Assembly: GCF_020166495.1 (NCBI RefSeq)
Contig: NZ_JAINZS010000001.1
Span: forward strand, 490,561 to 554,560
Length of the DNA stretch: 64,000 nt
Reading direction: 5' to 3'
From: Robertkochia aurantiaca
GTDB taxonomy: Bacteria > Bacteroidota > Bacteroidia > Flavobacteriales > Flavobacteriaceae
Every line of letters begins with the position of its first letter. Position 1 is the stretch's first letter. The notes beneath the pieces are model-generated. The model did no database searches. It saw only the letters and a program-made list of their open reading frames with translations, and was not told the DNA's origin. Below are positions 8,329 through 17,789 of this stretch, piece by piece. Position numbers and translations under genes: made by a program.

Positions 8329-9123
8329 ATGTTTAAACAAAGAGAGGAACCACCGAAAAAGAAAAAGAGAATACTTTTAAAAATCGGTTCCAATACCCTT
8401 ACTAAAGAATCTGATCAGTTATCAAGAGGAAAGATCGAAGATATCGGTCGTCAGATTGCCGCCCTGAAAGACGAATACGAGTTTATTATCGTGTCTTCAG
8501 GTGCCAAGGTAGTAGCCAAGCAGTTCGTGGAACTGGAAAGCGACTATAAGGATATTCACACCAAATCGGCGCTGACCTCGATCGGACAGCCACACCTGAT
8601 GCGTATCTTCCAGGAGAGTTTCAGGGAGCTGGGACTGCTGGCTTCACAATGCCTGCTGTCGTATTCAGATTTTGAGAAGGAAGTCTCAAGAGAGAACATC
8701 AAGAAGACCGTAGATATACTGGTCAGCAATAACTATATCCCTATCATTAACGAAAATGATACGGTGGCTACCGACGAGATCAAGTTTGGTGACAACGACA
8801 GGCTGGCGGCCATGACCGCAGGACTGCTAGACGTAGACCTGCTGGTGATCGCTACCAATACCAATGGTATCTATACCAAGGAATCGTTCGAGAACGGTTC
8901 ACCTGAGACCATTGAACAGGTGGAAGATTTCGCCGACCTGAAAAAGGAAGTGGTCGATGAAGACAAGTCTACCCACGGTACAGGAGGTATGAGCTCAAAA
9001 GTGATCGCACTGGAGATCGCTAATAAGGCAAATATCGAAACCTGGATCGTCAACGGACTGGAAGATGACTTTATTCTGAACACCCTGAATAAAGACACCG
9101 CTTTCACCAAGATCGAGTCGTAA
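8329..9123 (+). CDS. proB: Glutamate 5-kinase, short form without PUA domain
   Basis: The 264-residue amino-acid kinase phosphorylates glutamate in the first step of proline synthesis. It shows LLKIGSNTLT at the N-terminus, IIVSSGAKVVA, NENDTVATDEIKFGDND and the C-terminal GTGGMSSKV. The RNA-binding-like PUA domain of E. coli ProB (about 100 extra residues) is absent, so this is the short form. The stop is followed by an intrinsic terminator. Confidence 0.93.
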   Translation: MFKQREEPPKKKKRILLKIGSNTLTKESDQLSRGKIEDIGRQIAALKDEYEFIIVSSGAKVVAKQFVELESDYKDIHTKSALTSIGQPHLMRIFQESFRELGLLASQCLLSYSDFEKEVSRENIKKTVDILVSNNYIPIINENDTVATDEIKFGDNDRLAAMTAGLLDVDLLVIATNTNGIYTKESFENGSPETIEQVEDFADLKKEVVDEDKSTHGTGGMSSKVIALEIANKANIETWIVNGLEDDFILNTLNKDTAFTKIES

Positions 9124-9155
9124 AGACAGATATTGCAGAATATATATTTCAAAAG

Positions 9156-9186
9156 CCCGGCAGGATGATTCTTGTCGGGTTTTTTT
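9156..9186 (+). terminator. Intrinsic terminator after proB
   Basis: CCCGGCA (9156-9162) pairs with TGTCGGG (9173-9179, one G-T pair) around a 10-nt loop and is followed directly by seven T. It lies 33 bp after the proB stop and closes the amino-acid biosynthesis region. Confidence 0.85.
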
Positions 9187-9187
9187 G

Positions 9188-9350
9188 TTTCCGGGTTATG
9201 GGGTTATGGAGGTATGGGGTTATGAAGTGATGAGGTAATGCAGTTTATAAAGTTCTTTAACTTACAATCTAACATCTACAATCTAACATCTACAATCTAA
9301 CACTCCCGACTAACTACTAACGACTCACCAATCACGACTCACTAATTCAC
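9188..9350. repeat. Short-tandem-repeat island, inverted orientation
   Basis: The unit families seen upstream occur here as their reverse complement and in reverse order: GGTTATGG 8-mers, then TAACATC/TACAATC 7-mers, then ACTCACC/CGACTCA units. This island could therefore pair with forward-oriented copies in single strands, or recombine with them by inversion. Confidence 0.8.
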
Positions 9351-9455
9351 CGTTTTATCTGAATCCTTCAAAGAATTAATTATTCCATCAGGGAGTGAAT
9401 GCCTTATCTTACTTCCATTATAACCCTGCCCTGTGGCGATGATGAAGCGATAGAT

Positions 9456-10127
9456 ATGATGAAGCATTTAAATATAATATTCCTTTTAGGGTTGCTTTTG
9501 GTGCTGCTTCCCTCCTGTTCTACGGAAAAGACAGCTGCAGAGGTAGAAGCCGATCAAACCCGTTCTGTAACGCCTGAAATCGGCGTTTTTTACCAGGGAG
9601 GCTATGTTTTCTACCTTTTTCAACCAGGAGATGACCGATACGTGGAAGGTGAAATACACGGACTCATCGCTGCTCCGGAAAACCTGGCAGATGAAGGCAT
9701 GCCCTGGGCTCCGGAAGGGTTTTCACCCTACGACCCGATACTCTCACAGCAGTCTGATAATGGTTATGAGAATTCTAAGGCTATCGTAACGATTTACGGG
9801 GAAGGCCATTACGCGGCCAAAGCCTGTCTGGACCTGGAACTGGGAGATTTTGACGATTGGTACCAGGGTTCAGATAAGGAAATGTCCCTGATGTGTGAGA
9901 ATCTTGTACACGGCGAATTTGACAATGATTTCGAACTCAGCGAGCTTGATCACTTCTGGTCTTCCAATGAATTGGGTATTCTCGCCAAAAAGCCAAGTCG
10001 TAAACTCACCGCCAGCAATGATTATGGCATCGGCGGCTCTACCATGTATTTCGACCTTTGCCTGGCCGAAGAAGGTTTTGATAAAGACTATACACAGATT
10101 AAAGTGAGAGCTATCAGGGATTTTTGA
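9456..10127 (+). CDS. Lipoprotein with a DUF1566 (Lcl C-terminal)-like domain
   Basis: I prefer the start at ATG 9456 (or 9459). It puts a lipoprotein signal peptide first: charged MMKH, a leucine-rich core and a lipobox ending in LLPSC. The mature part has GGYVFYLF near its start, HGLIAAPE, a middle AAKACLDLELGDFDDWYQGS and ends in FWSSNE... VRAIRDF. That layout resembles the DUF1566/Lcl C-terminal domain found in Bacteroidota surface lipoproteins. The function is unknown. An in-frame start 57 bp upstream (9399) would hide the signal peptide and is less likely. Confidence 0.6.
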   Translation: MMKHLNIIFLLGLLLVLLPSCSTEKTAAEVEADQTRSVTPEIGVFYQGGYVFYLFQPGDDRYVEGEIHGLIAAPENLADEGMPWAPEGFSPYDPILSQQSDNGYENSKAIVTIYGEGHYAAKACLDLELGDFDDWYQGSDKEMSLMCENLVHGEFDNDFELSELDHFWSSNELGILAKKPSRKLTASNDYGIGGSTMYFDLCLAEEGFDKDYTQIKVRAIRDF

Positions 10128-10512
10128 GTATGTGTTGATGCCGTGATGCGTGGTCCGTGGTCCGTGGTCCGTGGTCCGTGGTCCGTGGTCAAATAACAAT
10201 CTCAACTTTACAACTTTACAACTTTACGACTTTACGACTTTACGACTTCCTAATTAAACATTAATAATTAACCATTCATAATCTACAATCAGGCGAAGCC
10301 GTGATACCGTTAAGCCGTTAGTCAGTTATACGGTGATACAAGTGATGAAGTCTAAGGTAAGGGGTTTACTTACAATTCATCATTTACCATTATTACCTCC
10401 CTTAATAATTAATCATTAACAATTAATAATTCCACTCCCGACTCACTACTCACTACTCACCACTCACAACTAACTATTTATCATCTACAATCTAACATTC
10501 CCTACTCTCTAT
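10128..10512. repeat. Short-tandem-repeat island with GGTCCGT array
   Basis: It contains about five copies of the 7-mer GGTCCGT (10150-10190) and a CTTTACAA/CTTTACGA 8-mer block (10203-10247). Inverted-order units follow: CATTTACC, TTAATAATT, then ACTCACTACTCAC and CTACAATC up to the end of the UDP-glucuronate decarboxylase gene. It lies between two convergent genes. No ORF is supported. One reverse-strand open frame here encodes only the repeat. Confidence 0.8.
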
Positions 10513-10520
10513 TCCCGAAC

Positions 10521-11486
10521 TTAAACATCCACCTTCCTTTTATCGGAAAGTACCCCGTCAAAATATTCGATGGTTTTGGTGAGGCCTTCGCGTAATTGAA
10601 TGTTCGGCTCCCACCCACCGAGTTTTTCCTTGGCCAGGGAAATGTCAGGACGCCGCTGCTTCGGATCATCCTGCGGAAGCGGCAAATGCACCAGCTTAGA
10701 AGAGCTTCCTACCAGGTCAAGAATGGTTTCGGCCAGTTCCAGCATGGTAAATTCATTCGGGTTCCCCAGGTTTACAGGACCGATGAATTCTTTGGGTGAG
10801 TTCATCATACGTACGGTCCCCTCGATCAGGTCATCCACGTACTGAAACGAACGGGTCTGGGTACCATCTCCATAGATGGTAATATCTTCTCCCTTGAGGG
10901 CCTGAACGATAAAATTCGATACAACCCTACCGTCATCGGGGTTCATGTTCGGACCATAGGTATTAAAAATCCTGATGATCTTAATCTCTACATTATTCGA
11001 AGTGTGGTAATCCATGAAAAGCGTTTCGGCACAACGTTTTCCCTCATCGTAGCAGGATCGCATTCCGATGGGGTTTACATTCCCCCAGTACGATTCAGGT
11101 TGCGGATGCACATCAGGGTCTCCATACACCTCTGAGGTACTGGCCTGCAGGATACGGGCTTTCACCCGCTTGGCAAGCCCTAGCATATTGATGGCTCCCA
11201 TTACGGAGGTTTTGATAGTCTTGATCGGATTGTACTGGTAATGCACCGGACTCGCCGGGCAAGCCATATTATACACCTGATCGACCTCTGCAAAATATGC
11301 ATGCGTAACATCATGACGTACCAGTTCAAAATACGGATCATCGAGCAGATGAATGATATTATCCTTGGTGCCGGTAAAATAATTGTCCAGGCAGATCACC
11401 TCATTCCCTTCTTTTAATAAACGTTCGCAAAGATGACTTCCTATGAAGCCGGCTCCACCGGTAACTAATATTCTTTTCCGACCCAT
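10521..11486 (-). CDS. uxs: UDP-glucuronate decarboxylase (UDP-xylose synthase)
   Basis: The 321-residue extended short-chain dehydrogenase converts UDP-glucuronate to UDP-xylose. The NAD-binding motif is [11 protein letters not shown] (residues 8-18). The UXS-type run [10 protein letters not shown] follows, then the active-site segment STSEVYG (116-122) and YDEGK (Tyr146, Lys150), and [10 protein letters not shown]. All are typical of UXS rather than UDP-glucose 4-epimerase. It would supply pentose for a surface polysaccharide. A UDP-glucose dehydrogenase that could feed it is encoded at 61.5 kb. It is isolated from the other sugar genes by a lipoprotein gene and repeat islands. Confidence 0.9.
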   Translation of the reverse strand: MGRKRILVTGGAGFIGSHLCERLLKEGNEVICLDNYFTGTKDNIIHLLDDPYFELVRHDVTHAYFAEVDQVYNMACPASPVHYQYNPIKTIKTSVMGAINMLGLAKRVKARILQASTSEVYGDPDVHPQPESYWGNVNPIGMRSCYDEGKRCAETLFMDYHTSNNVEIKIIRIFNTYGPNMNPDDGRVVSNFIVQALKGEDITIYGDGTQTRSFQYVDDLIEGTVRMMNSPKEFIGPVNLGNPNEFTMLELAETILDLVGSSSKLVHLPLPQDDPKQRRPDISLAKEKLGGWEPNIQLREGLTKTIEYFDGVLSDKRKVDV

Positions 11487-11577
11487 GATGTACGATTCAA
11501 TTTCTCAGATACTGAAAATAAACCGAATTACAGAACTAAACAAAGCAGAACGATAAAAAACTTAAAACAGGGATGAC

Positions 11578-11760
11578 AACAATGAGGTTATGCCGATATG
11601 CGGTCCTGCATGCCGGGAGGCAGGTATGCGGTTATGCGGAAACTAAGCTATAAATTGCAGCTTCATAATTAATAATTAATAATTAACAATTCATAATCTT
11701 ACATCTGCAATTTACCATTTATCATCTGCACATTTGCCTATTCGCACATTCGGTGAATTA
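11578..11760. repeat. Short-tandem-repeat island upstream of the 11.9-kb lipoprotein gene
   Basis: It has GGTTATGC/GGTATGCG units, then AATTAATAATTAATAATTAAC, then CATTTATCATCTGCAC-type units. Bases 11487-11577 and 11761-11898 are ordinary AT-rich spacer, presumably the two divergent promoters. Confidence 0.65.
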
Positions 11761-11898
11761 CCTCAATCTAATATCCGGAATCACTGTTAATCAGTAAATA
11801 TTTGATTTTCAAAATTTTAACATTCATATGTATTCATTTTAATTATCTCTAAGACATATTTCCTCCAGGCTACGATAATCATTAAATCAACCAATCCG

Positions 11899-13455
11899 AT
11901 GAATCGTATTTGCTATCTCTCCGTTCTGGCGGGAATATTCTTCCTGTTTTTTCATTCCTGTTCCAAAGATGATGAACCACAATTTTATACTGTGACGGTA
12001 GCAGCCACGCCTGAAGCATCCGGGGTGATCAGCATAGAAAAGAAGGAAGTTGTGGCTGGTGAATATCTCACCGTGGAGGCGAAGCCTTATGAGGGTTATG
12101 TATTTGAAAGCTGGTCAGATCCCGAAATAGAGGCTAAAAATACGGTACGGATCAAAATAAACCGGAATATGAACTTCTCCGCCCGGTTTTCAAAAGCAGA
12201 CGCTGATAACGACGGAGTTCCCGATAACCGGGACAAATGTCCTGACACCCCCGAAAAAGAAGAGGTAAATGCTTTGGGTTGTTCTGAAGCTCAAAAGGAT
12301 CTTGACGGTGATGGCATTCCCAACAACAGAGATCGCTGTCCCGACACAGCTCCCGGAGAATCGGTGAATCCTGTAGGTTGTTCCATAAGTCAGCTCGATG
12401 AAGATGGTGATGGTGTTCCCAACAACAGAGACCTTTGTTCTGAGACTCCATCAGGCGCATCGGTGGATGCCTTAGGGTGTACAATCGATGACGGCAGAAC
12501 CTATGTACCTGATGATGGTTTTGAAGAATACCTTATAGGCCTGGGCTATGATGACGTACTGGACGATTATGTTCTGACCGAGAATATTTCCGGAATTACC
12601 GAGCTGGTGATCAGCCGACCCAACCCGGACTACGGTCCTGAATTCGGCGACTTTCCCGAAACAACAGCAGACATCACAGACCTGACCGGAATAGAAGATT
12701 TCACGAGTTTAATCAAATTGACCATTCAGGAGATTTACAGCCTGATATCTATAGATATCAATACTATACCGGTAATAGAAGAGCTGGTGTTATCAGATAT
12801 GAATATTCAAGATAGTTATGACCTGATCAATAATACCTCGCTACAGCGACTGACTGTAGACCTCTCGCCGACTCCGGGAACCATTAAAAATAATAGTCAA
12901 TTGATGAATATTTCCATTTCAGAATCAGGATTTACACTGGGAATAGATGATAATCCGATGTTGGAAGCACTGGTTTGCTCAGATTGTGGTCTCAATGAAT
13001 TATCCATTACCAACAACCCAGATCTGAATGCCCTATACGTCGGTGGAGGAAATGGGGAATCAGGAGTGGCCAGCGGTAACGATATTGTTACTATTACAGG
13101 CAATTCTTCCTTATCAACTGTTACATTCTTCGGAGAAATAGAAACTCTGACATTCTCTGGAAGTCCTGGACTAATTGAATTGAATGCGACCGGAGAAACC
13201 CGGACCTTAGACCAACCTGGAGATCTGGAATTTGGTTCGCTCGACCTGGGTGATTTTCCCGCTTTGGAAACCCTTTATCTGGACGGAGTTGTACTCACCT
13301 CCCTCGATGTATCTGAAAACCCTTATCTACAGACATTCAGCTTGCTCAATCATGCGTTGGCATGTGTCGAAGTCAACCCGGTTCAATTGTCCGCCATCCC
13401 TGCCGGATGGACAGCCAGTCCGACAGTAGACTACCAATTAGATTGCGGAGATTAA
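11899..13455 (+). CDS. Multidomain surface lipoprotein: InlB-type repeat, thrombospondin type-3 repeats, leucine-rich-repeat-like C-terminus
   Basis: The 518-residue protein starts with a signal peptide ending in the lipobox FFHSC, followed by KDDE. Residues about 30-95 match the divergent InlB B-repeat pattern (TVEAKPYEGYVFESWSD... NMNFSARF). Residues about 97-195 hold three calcium-binding thrombospondin type-3 units (DADNDGVPDNRDKCPDT, DLDGDGIPNNRDRCPDT, DEDGDGVPNNRDLCSET). From about 205 on, short LRR-like strands alternate (NPMLEALVCSDCGLNELS, NPYLQTFSLLNHALACVEV). It is probably anchored at the cell surface and binds calcium, with a role in adhesion or scaffolding. No enzymatic motif is visible. 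Confidence 0.75.
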   Translation: MNRICYLSVLAGIFFLFFHSCSKDDEPQFYTVTVAATPEASGVISIEKKEVVAGEYLTVEAKPYEGYVFESWSDPEIEAKNTVRIKINRNMNFSARFSKADADNDGVPDNRDKCPDTPEKEEVNALGCSEAQKDLDGDGIPNNRDRCPDTAPGESVNPVGCSISQLDEDGDGVPNNRDLCSETPSGASVDALGCTIDDGRTYVPDDGFEEYLIGLGYDDVLDDYVLTENISGITELVISRPNPDYGPEFGDFPETTADITDLTGIEDFTSLIKLTIQEIYSLISIDINTIPVIEELVLSDMNIQDSYDLINNTSLQRLTVDLSPTPGTIKNNSQLMNISISESGFTLGIDDNPMLEALVCSDCGLNELSITNNPDLNALYVGGGNGESGVASGNDIVTITGNSSLSTVTFFGEIETLTFSGSPGLIELNATGETRTLDQPGDLEFGSLDLGDFPALETLYLDGVVLTSLDVSENPYLQTFSLLNHALACVEVNPVQLSAIPAGWTASPTVDYQLDCGD

Positions 13456-13557
13456 AAGTTGTTATTTGAAATTGATTCCTAAAAGTGAGAGTAACAGGGA
13501 AGATGATTCCGTAAAAAGTAAAAACTCAACTGATACTTCATAATTTAATATTACCAG

Positions 13558-13685
13558 TTATATGGTGGCCCGTGGTCTGTGGTCTGTGGTCAGATAAAAA
13601 AACGACTTTACAATTCTACATCGTCAAACCTTTACAATTTTCAGGTTATGCCGTTATGCCGTTATGCCGTTATGCCGTTATAGAA
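13558..13685. repeat. Short-tandem-repeat island before a broken four-helix-bundle gene
   Basis: It consists of GTGGTCT 7-mers, a CTTTACAA-like stretch and four to five copies of the 8-mer TTATGCCG (13648-13683), ending about 30 bp before the start of the pseudogene. Confidence 0.75.
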
Positions 13686-13717
13686 AATTTACTATGTTTA
13701 TTTCAAACTTTGAATTT

Positions 13718-14068
13718 ATGACACATAAAGATTTAGATCTATGGAAAAGAAGCATAGAACTGGTAAAGAAAGTATATGTAATTACTTAGGAATTGCCTAA
13801 GCTTGAAGCTTACGTTTTAACGCAACAAATAAACCGGGCAGCCATTTCTAATCCTTCCAATATCGCGGAAGGATCCGGACGCTCCAGTGCAAAAGAATTA
13901 TGTCGGTTTCTTGACATTGCCAATGGGTCTCTTTCTGAGCTGGAAACTCAGATGATTCTGTTGGATGAGCTACAATATGCAGATACCAAAGAGCTCATAC
14001 AATCAGATATTACCGATATTCGAAAAATGATCTATCGATTGAAGAAATCCCTGAGCAGAAATCTATAA
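13718..14068 (+). pseudogene. Four-helix-bundle protein (23S rRNA intervening-sequence protein family), interrupted by a TAG
   Basis: Reading from ATG 13718 gives MTHKDLDLWKRSIELVKKVY and three more codons, then TAG at 13787-13789. After the stop the same frame continues as ELPKLEAYVLTQQINRAAIS, then PSNIAEGSGR and a C-terminal helix to TAA 14068. The whole matches the small four-helix-bundle family (TIGR02436-like). Only this single nonsense codon breaks it. Re-initiation at TTG 13793 would give a 91-residue protein lacking the first helix. The family's function is unknown. Confidence 0.8.
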
Positions 14069-14147
14069 ATTCTGAAATAAATTTGGTGTAACATCCCAAC
14101 CGTATAGCGGTATAACGGCCTGGCGGCATAACGACTAAACCAAACAA

Positions 14148-15299
14148 CTAATTATCTTCCAGCCCCTCCTCTTCCCAAAGGGCACGCAGCACTTCACGGT
14201 GTGTTTCACAATGCACCACATTCCTGATCATATTGACCTTATCAATCCCGTACAGGCGGTCAGAAAAACCGATACGTCGGTTAAGTGCCCGTAACCAGCG
14301 ATTGTGTCCCATAAGCCGGTCGGTATAATTCCGACGCTGGGTCTTACAATATTTCAACCATTGATCCCGCACGAATTCGGTATCAACTACCTCTTTCGAC
14401 CGTTCATCGAGAGACCTCAGAAAAGATGCTGACTCTCCCTCCTTCATCATTTTCACGCCGGCGAAGCCATCTGATTGTCGAAAAGGAATAAATTCATACG
14501 CAAAGCCTGATTTATTCAGGGAAAGCTGAATCAGAAAGCCTTCATACCAGGCAGGATGATTCCGTTTATTCCGTTCAAACAAAAAATTGCCTTGTCCGTA
14601 TACAATGAGACCCTTCTCATAATTCTCATAAGATCCCGCCATATGAGAATGCTGAGCCACAACCACCGAAGCTCCTTCGTCTATAAAAAACCGGGATATC
14701 TTTTGCTGGTCAGGGGTGGGAAACGGGTAATGCTCCTTTCCACCGTGGTACAAGACGATCACATGATCGGCTTCTTTTGACAGCTTTCTGATAGCCCTGC
14801 TGTTCTCAACCACATCCAGGGCATTGGCTCCCATGCCGGAACGGAGATCACGATTAAACTCATGTTCCGCTACCCCATACCATGCCACCTTTAATTCTCC
14901 ATGGATACTGAAATATGCCTTATCGGCTTCACCCGGGGAGAAACCCGCTCCAAAAAATCCGATGGCTTCCTTTTGCAGAACAGTAAGCGTATTTTGCAGT
15001 CCGCTTTTTGCATGATCGAGTATGTGATTATTCGCCAGGTTGACCGCATCGATTCCGGCCTTTCGCAGTCCCGTCGCGCATACGGCAGGAGCTTTCAAAA
15101 CAGGACCATTCTTCGCGATGGGGTCAGAAGTATCTGTTAAGGGACATTCAAGATTTACCACCGTATGATCTGCCTCCTGCATCAACGGGCCGAGTTCCCT
15201 GAACAAATCTGAAATACGATCGTTGATAAAGTACCGGGAGGTTTCACCTACCGGACATATGTCACCACCAATTAGTATTCGGGCCAGTTGATCACTCAT
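14148..15299 (-). CDS. CapA-family (PgsA-like) metallophosphatase-fold protein
   Basis: The 383-residue protein has the CapA/PgsA calcineurin-like fold signatures: GGDICPVGETS at the N-terminus, VNLECPLT, AVNLANNHILDHA, VLYHGGKEHYPFPTP and VVAQHSHMAG... YGQGNFLF. CapA proteins take part in poly-gamma-glutamate capsule synthesis in Gram-positives. In Bacteroidota they occur in polysaccharide loci with undefined roles. No signal peptide or membrane anchor is visible, so it may act in the cytoplasm. It is the last gene of the - strand series that includes three sulfotransferases. Confidence 0.85.
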   Translation of the reverse strand: MSDQLARILIGGDICPVGETSRYFINDRISDLFRELGPLMQEADHTVVNLECPLTDTSDPIAKNGPVLKAPAVCATGLRKAGIDAVNLANNHILDHAKSGLQNTLTVLQKEAIGFFGAGFSPGEADKAYFSIHGELKVAWYGVAEHEFNRDLRSGMGANALDVVENSRAIRKLSKEADHVIVLYHGGKEHYPFPTPDQQKISRFFIDEGASVVVAQHSHMAGSYENYEKGLIVYGQGNFLFERNKRNHPAWYEGFLIQLSLNKSGFAYEFIPFRQSDGFAGVKMMKEGESASFLRSLDERSKEVVDTEFVRDQWLKYCKTQRRNYTDRLMGHNRWLRALNRRIGFSDRLYGIDKVNMIRNVVHCETHREVLRALWEEEGLEDN

Positions 15300-15451
15300 A
15301 GAAATACAATTAATTTCGGTATAATTTAAAGCTTTTCAAACAGAATCATTGCCGGAATCGATCTGTAAAGAGTTGAGAGGGTTGAAGAGGGTTCCGGAAA
15401 TCGACAAAGGAAAACAAACCATGAAGGGCCTCCCCTTGTCAGATGCAGTTC

Positions 15452-16168
15452 TTAGCGTAATTCGAACATCAGGTAATAGCCTGCCTTCTCGAACAGGTTA
15501 AAACCGGATTCGAGCTTTTTCAGATCTGCCTCCATCTTCCCGGTCAGGTAATTCTTATGATCGCCGATCTTCCCTTTACGGAAGAACCATTTCCGGTCAG
15601 ATTTTTCCCTGACCTTATTCAGGCTGGTATTTTCTATGATCGATTCAAGATCCAGAGTATCGGGGTTTACCCCCAGAAATTCAGCGAACTTCAGCACTTC
15701 GTCCCTGGTGTGGGTCTTCAATTGTTCGAAGGAAGAGTGCAGTACATTATCAGTATAGGTTGCCCAGTTTTGGTTATACTTCAGGATCTGCATTGCTTTG
15801 AAACGGCCTACCGTCCAGTAGTATTGGTTAAAACTGGGTTTGATACGTCTCACATTAATAAAATGATTGTAATGGGAAACAATGGCATCTCTGATGTCAC
15901 GCTGTATCATAAATACATATACATCTGAAGTGTTACGGGTCAGGATCTCGATATGTTCCTTTTTAAAGATATGGGCTTTTGCCAGGAAATTCTTTTCCCG
16001 GATAATATCTGAATCTACGATCTCCTGCAGTTTATCAGTATGTATAAACGAATCATGGTGGGGACTCCGGAAAGCTTCAGGCAGCGGACTGAAATCCATG
16101 AAATGCCTGATGATATTTCTTTGCCAGGTAGAGCCTGACTTAAAAGCCCCGTTCGCAATGACTAACAT
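15452..16168 (-). CDS. PAPS-dependent sulfotransferase 1
   Basis: The 238-residue protein shows the 5'-phosphosulfate binding loop FKSGSTW (residues 9-15), at the usual place close to the N-terminus. The 3'-phosphate segment FMIQRDIRDAIVSHYNHF has the expected Arg and Ser. It would transfer sulfate from PAPS to an acceptor. With a Wzx flippase gene next to it, a sugar acceptor is likely but not shown. It is a short member of the family, and no membrane segment is visible. Confidence 0.8.
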   Translation of the reverse strand: MLVIANGAFKSGSTWQRNIIRHFMDFSPLPEAFRSPHHDSFIHTDKLQEIVDSDIIREKNFLAKAHIFKKEHIEILTRNTSDVYVFMIQRDIRDAIVSHYNHFINVRRIKPSFNQYYWTVGRFKAMQILKYNQNWATYTDNVLHSSFEQLKTHTRDEVLKFAEFLGVNPDTLDLESIIENTSLNKVREKSDRKWFFRKGKIGDHKNYLTGKMEADLKKLESGFNLFEKAGYYLMFELR

Positions 16169-16308
16169 AGGATAGATATTTATAATTCATTTCTAAATTA
16201 ATCGATTCGAAGTCAATTAATAACATGGCTGCCAGATAATTAGTTGTATCTGAATTATTAAGGGTTTATCTGCAACCTGAATCCTCCTGTGAGTGCGATT
16301 AAGCTCTT

Positions 16309-17787
16309 TCAGGAAGGATTATGGATCACTTTTTTTCTACTTTTCACCTTTTTAAGCGTCTCATGTATGTAAGTACCCAACCAGGTTGGACGTTTAAAAG
16401 CCAGTAACCCCAGCAAAATACATAAAAACACACTCAAAGCGAGAAAGGCTGTGATGTTGATCGCTCCCCCGCGTTTAAAAAGGAAGTAGTACGGAACAAG
16501 AATGATCGACAACAGAATGGTTAGTCGTAAAGCCTGAGCCAGGGGAACATAAAATACATCCAGAAATGATCTTTTGAAAACACTTCCGACGAGATAGACC
16601 ATTATGAGATAATTCACTACCACGCTGAAGGTAACCCCGGCAGCTGCCCCTTCGAGTCCATAATACCATGCCCCGAGCCCGGAGCAGATAAAGAGAATAA
16701 ATACATAAATAAGCTTTCGGCTAACGTTCTTATACACCAGTCCTTTTGCCCTGATCACTGAGTCTGTCATACGGCCTGAGATACTAAACGGGAGTACCAC
16801 GAACATGATCTGTAAAGGCAGGATCGCCTCATTCCATCTTTGTCCGAGTAAGATATGTACGATCTCTCCTGAAAAGAAAATAAAATAGAGCGCCAGGGGC
16901 ATGAGAATAGAATTGCTCAATCCCAGACCATGATCGTATACTTTAAAGAGTCGTTCTTCCTCATCCTGTATCTCAGACATGGCGGGAAACATGATCCGTA
17001 TTAAAACCTTACCCAGGTAATTGCTGGGCATGTTCTTGATCTGAAAGGTTCGCTCGAAAACTCCCAGAACAGAGGGGATAAAGATCTTTCCCAACATAAG
17101 AATGAGGCCGTTATTACCCAGGTAATTACTAATCCTGAGAATGATCATGCCGGATCCGAAAGAGAACAACTGCCGCCATTCTTTCCGGTAGAGTCTGAAT
17201 TGTAGCTTGATAGGCGCAAAGTAAAAGAATCCGGCCATTTTCAGAAAAGAGAACAACAGGTTGGCAATTACCAGTGACCAGACGCCATAATCGAGATACC
17301 CGAAAACGATACCTGCTCCAAAACCCAGAACACAGGAGATGATGGTCACCAAAGCCGATTCCCGGAACATAAATTTTTTATGCAACAGGCTCATGGAAAC
17401 ACTCGTCACCGATAATAAAAAGAAGTTCAGTGCCACCACCCGAATAAGTGGTGAAAGCATGGGTTGATCAAAAATTACGGCGATAAGGGGAGCCAGTAAG
17501 AAGAAGACACCAATAATCAGGCTCGAAAAGAATACACCACCCTGTAAGGCTGCGTTCATATGCTTCAGGTTGATGTTCTTCCTCTGGATCAGGGCGGCGC
17601 CGAGACCACCTTCGGCAAAAATGGTACCAATGGCTATAATACTGTTGGTGATCGCCATGAGTCCGTAGTCAGCTTTGGAAAGAAGCCTGGCCATTACCCC
17701 AAAGTAAATGAACTGACAAACCACCAGGGCTACTACCTCAGCGGTTTGCCACATGCCGGAAGATTTGAGTTTTGATGTAATGCTCAT
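16309..17787 (-). CDS. wzx: Oligosaccharide flippase, Wzx / polysaccharide transporter (MOP superfamily)
   Basis: The 492-residue, strongly hydrophobic protein has about 12-14 membrane segments. Its N-terminal pattern (GLMAITNSIIAIGTIFAEGGLGAALIQ) is typical of the PST/MOP polysaccharide-repeat-unit flippases. It would move lipid-linked repeat units across the inner membrane. Its start is only two bases from the stop of the upstream sulfotransferase gene (17790-18659), so the two are very likely co-transcribed and coupled. No Wzy polymerase is recognisable in the region. Confidence 0.88.
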   Translation of the reverse strand: MSITSKLKSSGMWQTAEVVALVVCQFIYFGVMARLLSKADYGLMAITNSIIAIGTIFAEGGLGAALIQRKNINLKHMNAALQGGVFFSSLIIGVFFLLAPLIAVIFDQPMLSPLIRVVALNFFLLSVTSVSMSLLHKKFMFRESALVTIISCVLGFGAGIVFGYLDYGVWSLVIANLLFSFLKMAGFFYFAPIKLQFRLYRKEWRQLFSFGSGMIILRISNYLGNNGLILMLGKIFIPSVLGVFERTFQIKNMPSNYLGKVLIRIMFPAMSEIQDEEERLFKVYDHGLGLSNSILMPLALYFIFFSGEIVHILLGQRWNEAILPLQIMFVVLPFSISGRMTDSVIRAKGLVYKNVSRKLIYVFILFICSGLGAWYYGLEGAAAGVTFSVVVNYLIMVYLVGSVFKRSFLDVFYVPLAQALRLTILLSIILVPYYFLFKRGGAINITAFLALSVFLCILLGLLAFKRPTWLGTYIHETLKKVKSRKKVIHNPS

Positions 17788-17789
17788 GG

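Noticed and set aside
9870..10205. 111-codon - strand frame starting in the GGTCCGT array
   Set aside because: Its N-terminus is just the translated repeat (DHGPRTTDHGPRT), and the rest is antisense to the DUF1566-like lipoprotein.
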